A DNA stretch of 64,000 nt from Nocardia cyriacigeorgica (GTDB lineage Bacteria > Actinomycetota > Actinomycetes > Mycobacteriales > Mycobacteriaceae): assembly GCF_010858045.1 (NCBI RefSeq), contig NZ_JAAGVC010000002.1, positions 246,670-310,669 on the forward strand, written 5' to 3'. The notes under the pieces were generated by a model, which made no database searches, was not told where the DNA came from, and saw nothing but the letters and a program-made list of their open reading frames with translations. Position 1 is the stretch's first letter. The number at the start of each line of letters is the position of its first letter. The position numbers and the translations under genes are program-made. Shown in pieces: positions 63,542 to 64,000 of this stretch.

Positions 63542-64000
63542 ATGGGCTCCGAAATGATCTGCGACCCCACGGAACTGCGGACGCTGTTCCTGTTCGAGAA
63601 ACTGAACGACGAGCAGCTGGCGTGGTTGTGCGCCGACGGCCGGATCGAACGCATCGAGCCGGGACCGGTCTATCGCGAAGGTGAACCGGCGACCTGTTTC
63701 TACGTGCTGATGGACGGCGAGGTGCGGTTGACCAAGCTGTCGGGCGGCCAGGAGATCGAGATGGTGCGCACCGACCATCGCGGCTCCTACGCCGGGGCGT
63801 GGGCGGCCTATCTGGGCGAGCGCGCCGATCAGCACTACGGCGGGTCGATGTACGTCACCCGGCCGTCGCGGTTCTTCGTGCTCGATGCCACCACCTTCGC
63901 GCGGATGATGCACGAATGGTTCCCGATGGCGGTGCATCTGCTGGAGGGCGCGTTCTTCGGCCAGCGCAACAACAACGCCCGCATCGCCCAGCGGGAACGC
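63542..64000 (+). CDS. Cyclic-nucleotide-binding-domain protein, 5' part (cut by window end)
   Basis: 153 N-terminal residues visible. A CRP/cNMP-binding beta-roll begins LFLFEKLNDEQLAWLCADGR, with EGEPATCFYVLMDGEVRLTK and the phosphate-cassette region in YAGAWAAYLGERADQHYGGS. ATG at 63542 with GGAGG upstream, ten bases after the preceding stop, hence the same operon as the receiver/TrxR fusion. In related operons such proteins continue into a histidine-kinase ATPase, which would supply the phosphoryl donor; that part is outside the window. Confidence 0.82.
   Translation, partial: MGSEMICDPTELRTLFLFEKLNDEQLAWLCADGRIERIEPGPVYREGEPATCFYVLMDGEVRLTKLSGGQEIEMVRTDHRGSYAGAWAAYLGERADQHYGGSMYVTRPSRFFVLDATTFARMMHEWFPMAVHLLEGAFFGQRNNNARIAQRER

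Overview
The window is a high-GC actinobacterial chromosome segment, most likely from Nocardia or a close mycolic-acid relative. The evidence is uniform G/C-ending codons, frequent GTG starts and ATGA/GTGA gene overlaps, a FadE5-type acyl-CoA dehydrogenase, an LpdC-type dihydrolipoamide dehydrogenase, a stand-alone GroEL2 ending in GGMGGMDF behind two CIRCE operators, ECF41 sigma factors and a DUF6879/XRE cassette. The genus is inferred from gene content. There are no rRNA or tRNA genes and no CRISPR array in the window.

Layout. 1-3551: a partial MFS exporter divergent from a TetR regulator across a perfect operator, then a fadE5-like gene. 3552-9690: a complete urea ABC transporter operon urtABCDE followed by a GntR/FCD regulator. 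9740-18068: NERD-domain and small membrane proteins that share a C-terminal C-x-P-F-Q-x-x-C tail, a VOC/TetR divergent pair, a CMD protein, an 8-bp tandem repeat, a polysaccharide deacetylase, a patatin, lpd and an AraC-type regulator. 18388-24050: a CurA-like reductase, an M19 dipeptidase, an S9 oligopeptidase, two back-to-back 5'-truncated genes (SRPBCC and ECF41 sigma) and an ArsR-like regulator.

24040-40832 is the most unusual accessory block. A P450-MFS pair faces an FAD monooxygenase across a tandem 15-bp repeat. A compact seven-gene minus-strand operon (rhodanese, DppB, DppC, DppDF, lipoprotein SBP, AfsA-family synthase, HAD hydrolase) is divergent from a second rhodanese and two luciferase-like monooxygenases. 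A MocR-type regulator follows, and its promoter shares a TGTGTTCCC-like element with the divergent rhodanese promoter. I read this as organosulfur uptake and oxidation genes physically joined to a butenolide/butyrolactone-type signal synthase.

41015-46367: an SMP-30 lipoprotein with a divergent MarR, a HAD-IIA phosphatase, a ZIP-family transporter, a TetR and an alpha/beta hydrolase. 46341-48878: an AT-richer 2.5-kb islet bounded by an exact 30-bp direct repeat that copies the 3' end of the hydrolase gene. It holds decayed regulators and a secreted small protein coupled to a DUF4288-like partner, so it looks like an integrated element remnant. 48877-50568: a translationally coupled cassette (small protein, DUF6879, XRE/DUF5753).

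50826-64000: small proteins, a Uma2 nuclease, groEL2, a Clp-N/HTH protein with a probably leaderless, doubly operator-controlled promoter, an ECF41 sigma factor with its neighbouring flavin oxidoreductase, the pssA-psd phosphatidylethanolamine pair, a GlsB-type membrane protein, a FabH-like synthase and an SRPBCC protein. The end is a coupled sORF, receiver/thioredoxin-reductase-like fusion and cyclic-nucleotide-binding module, the last cut by the window edge.
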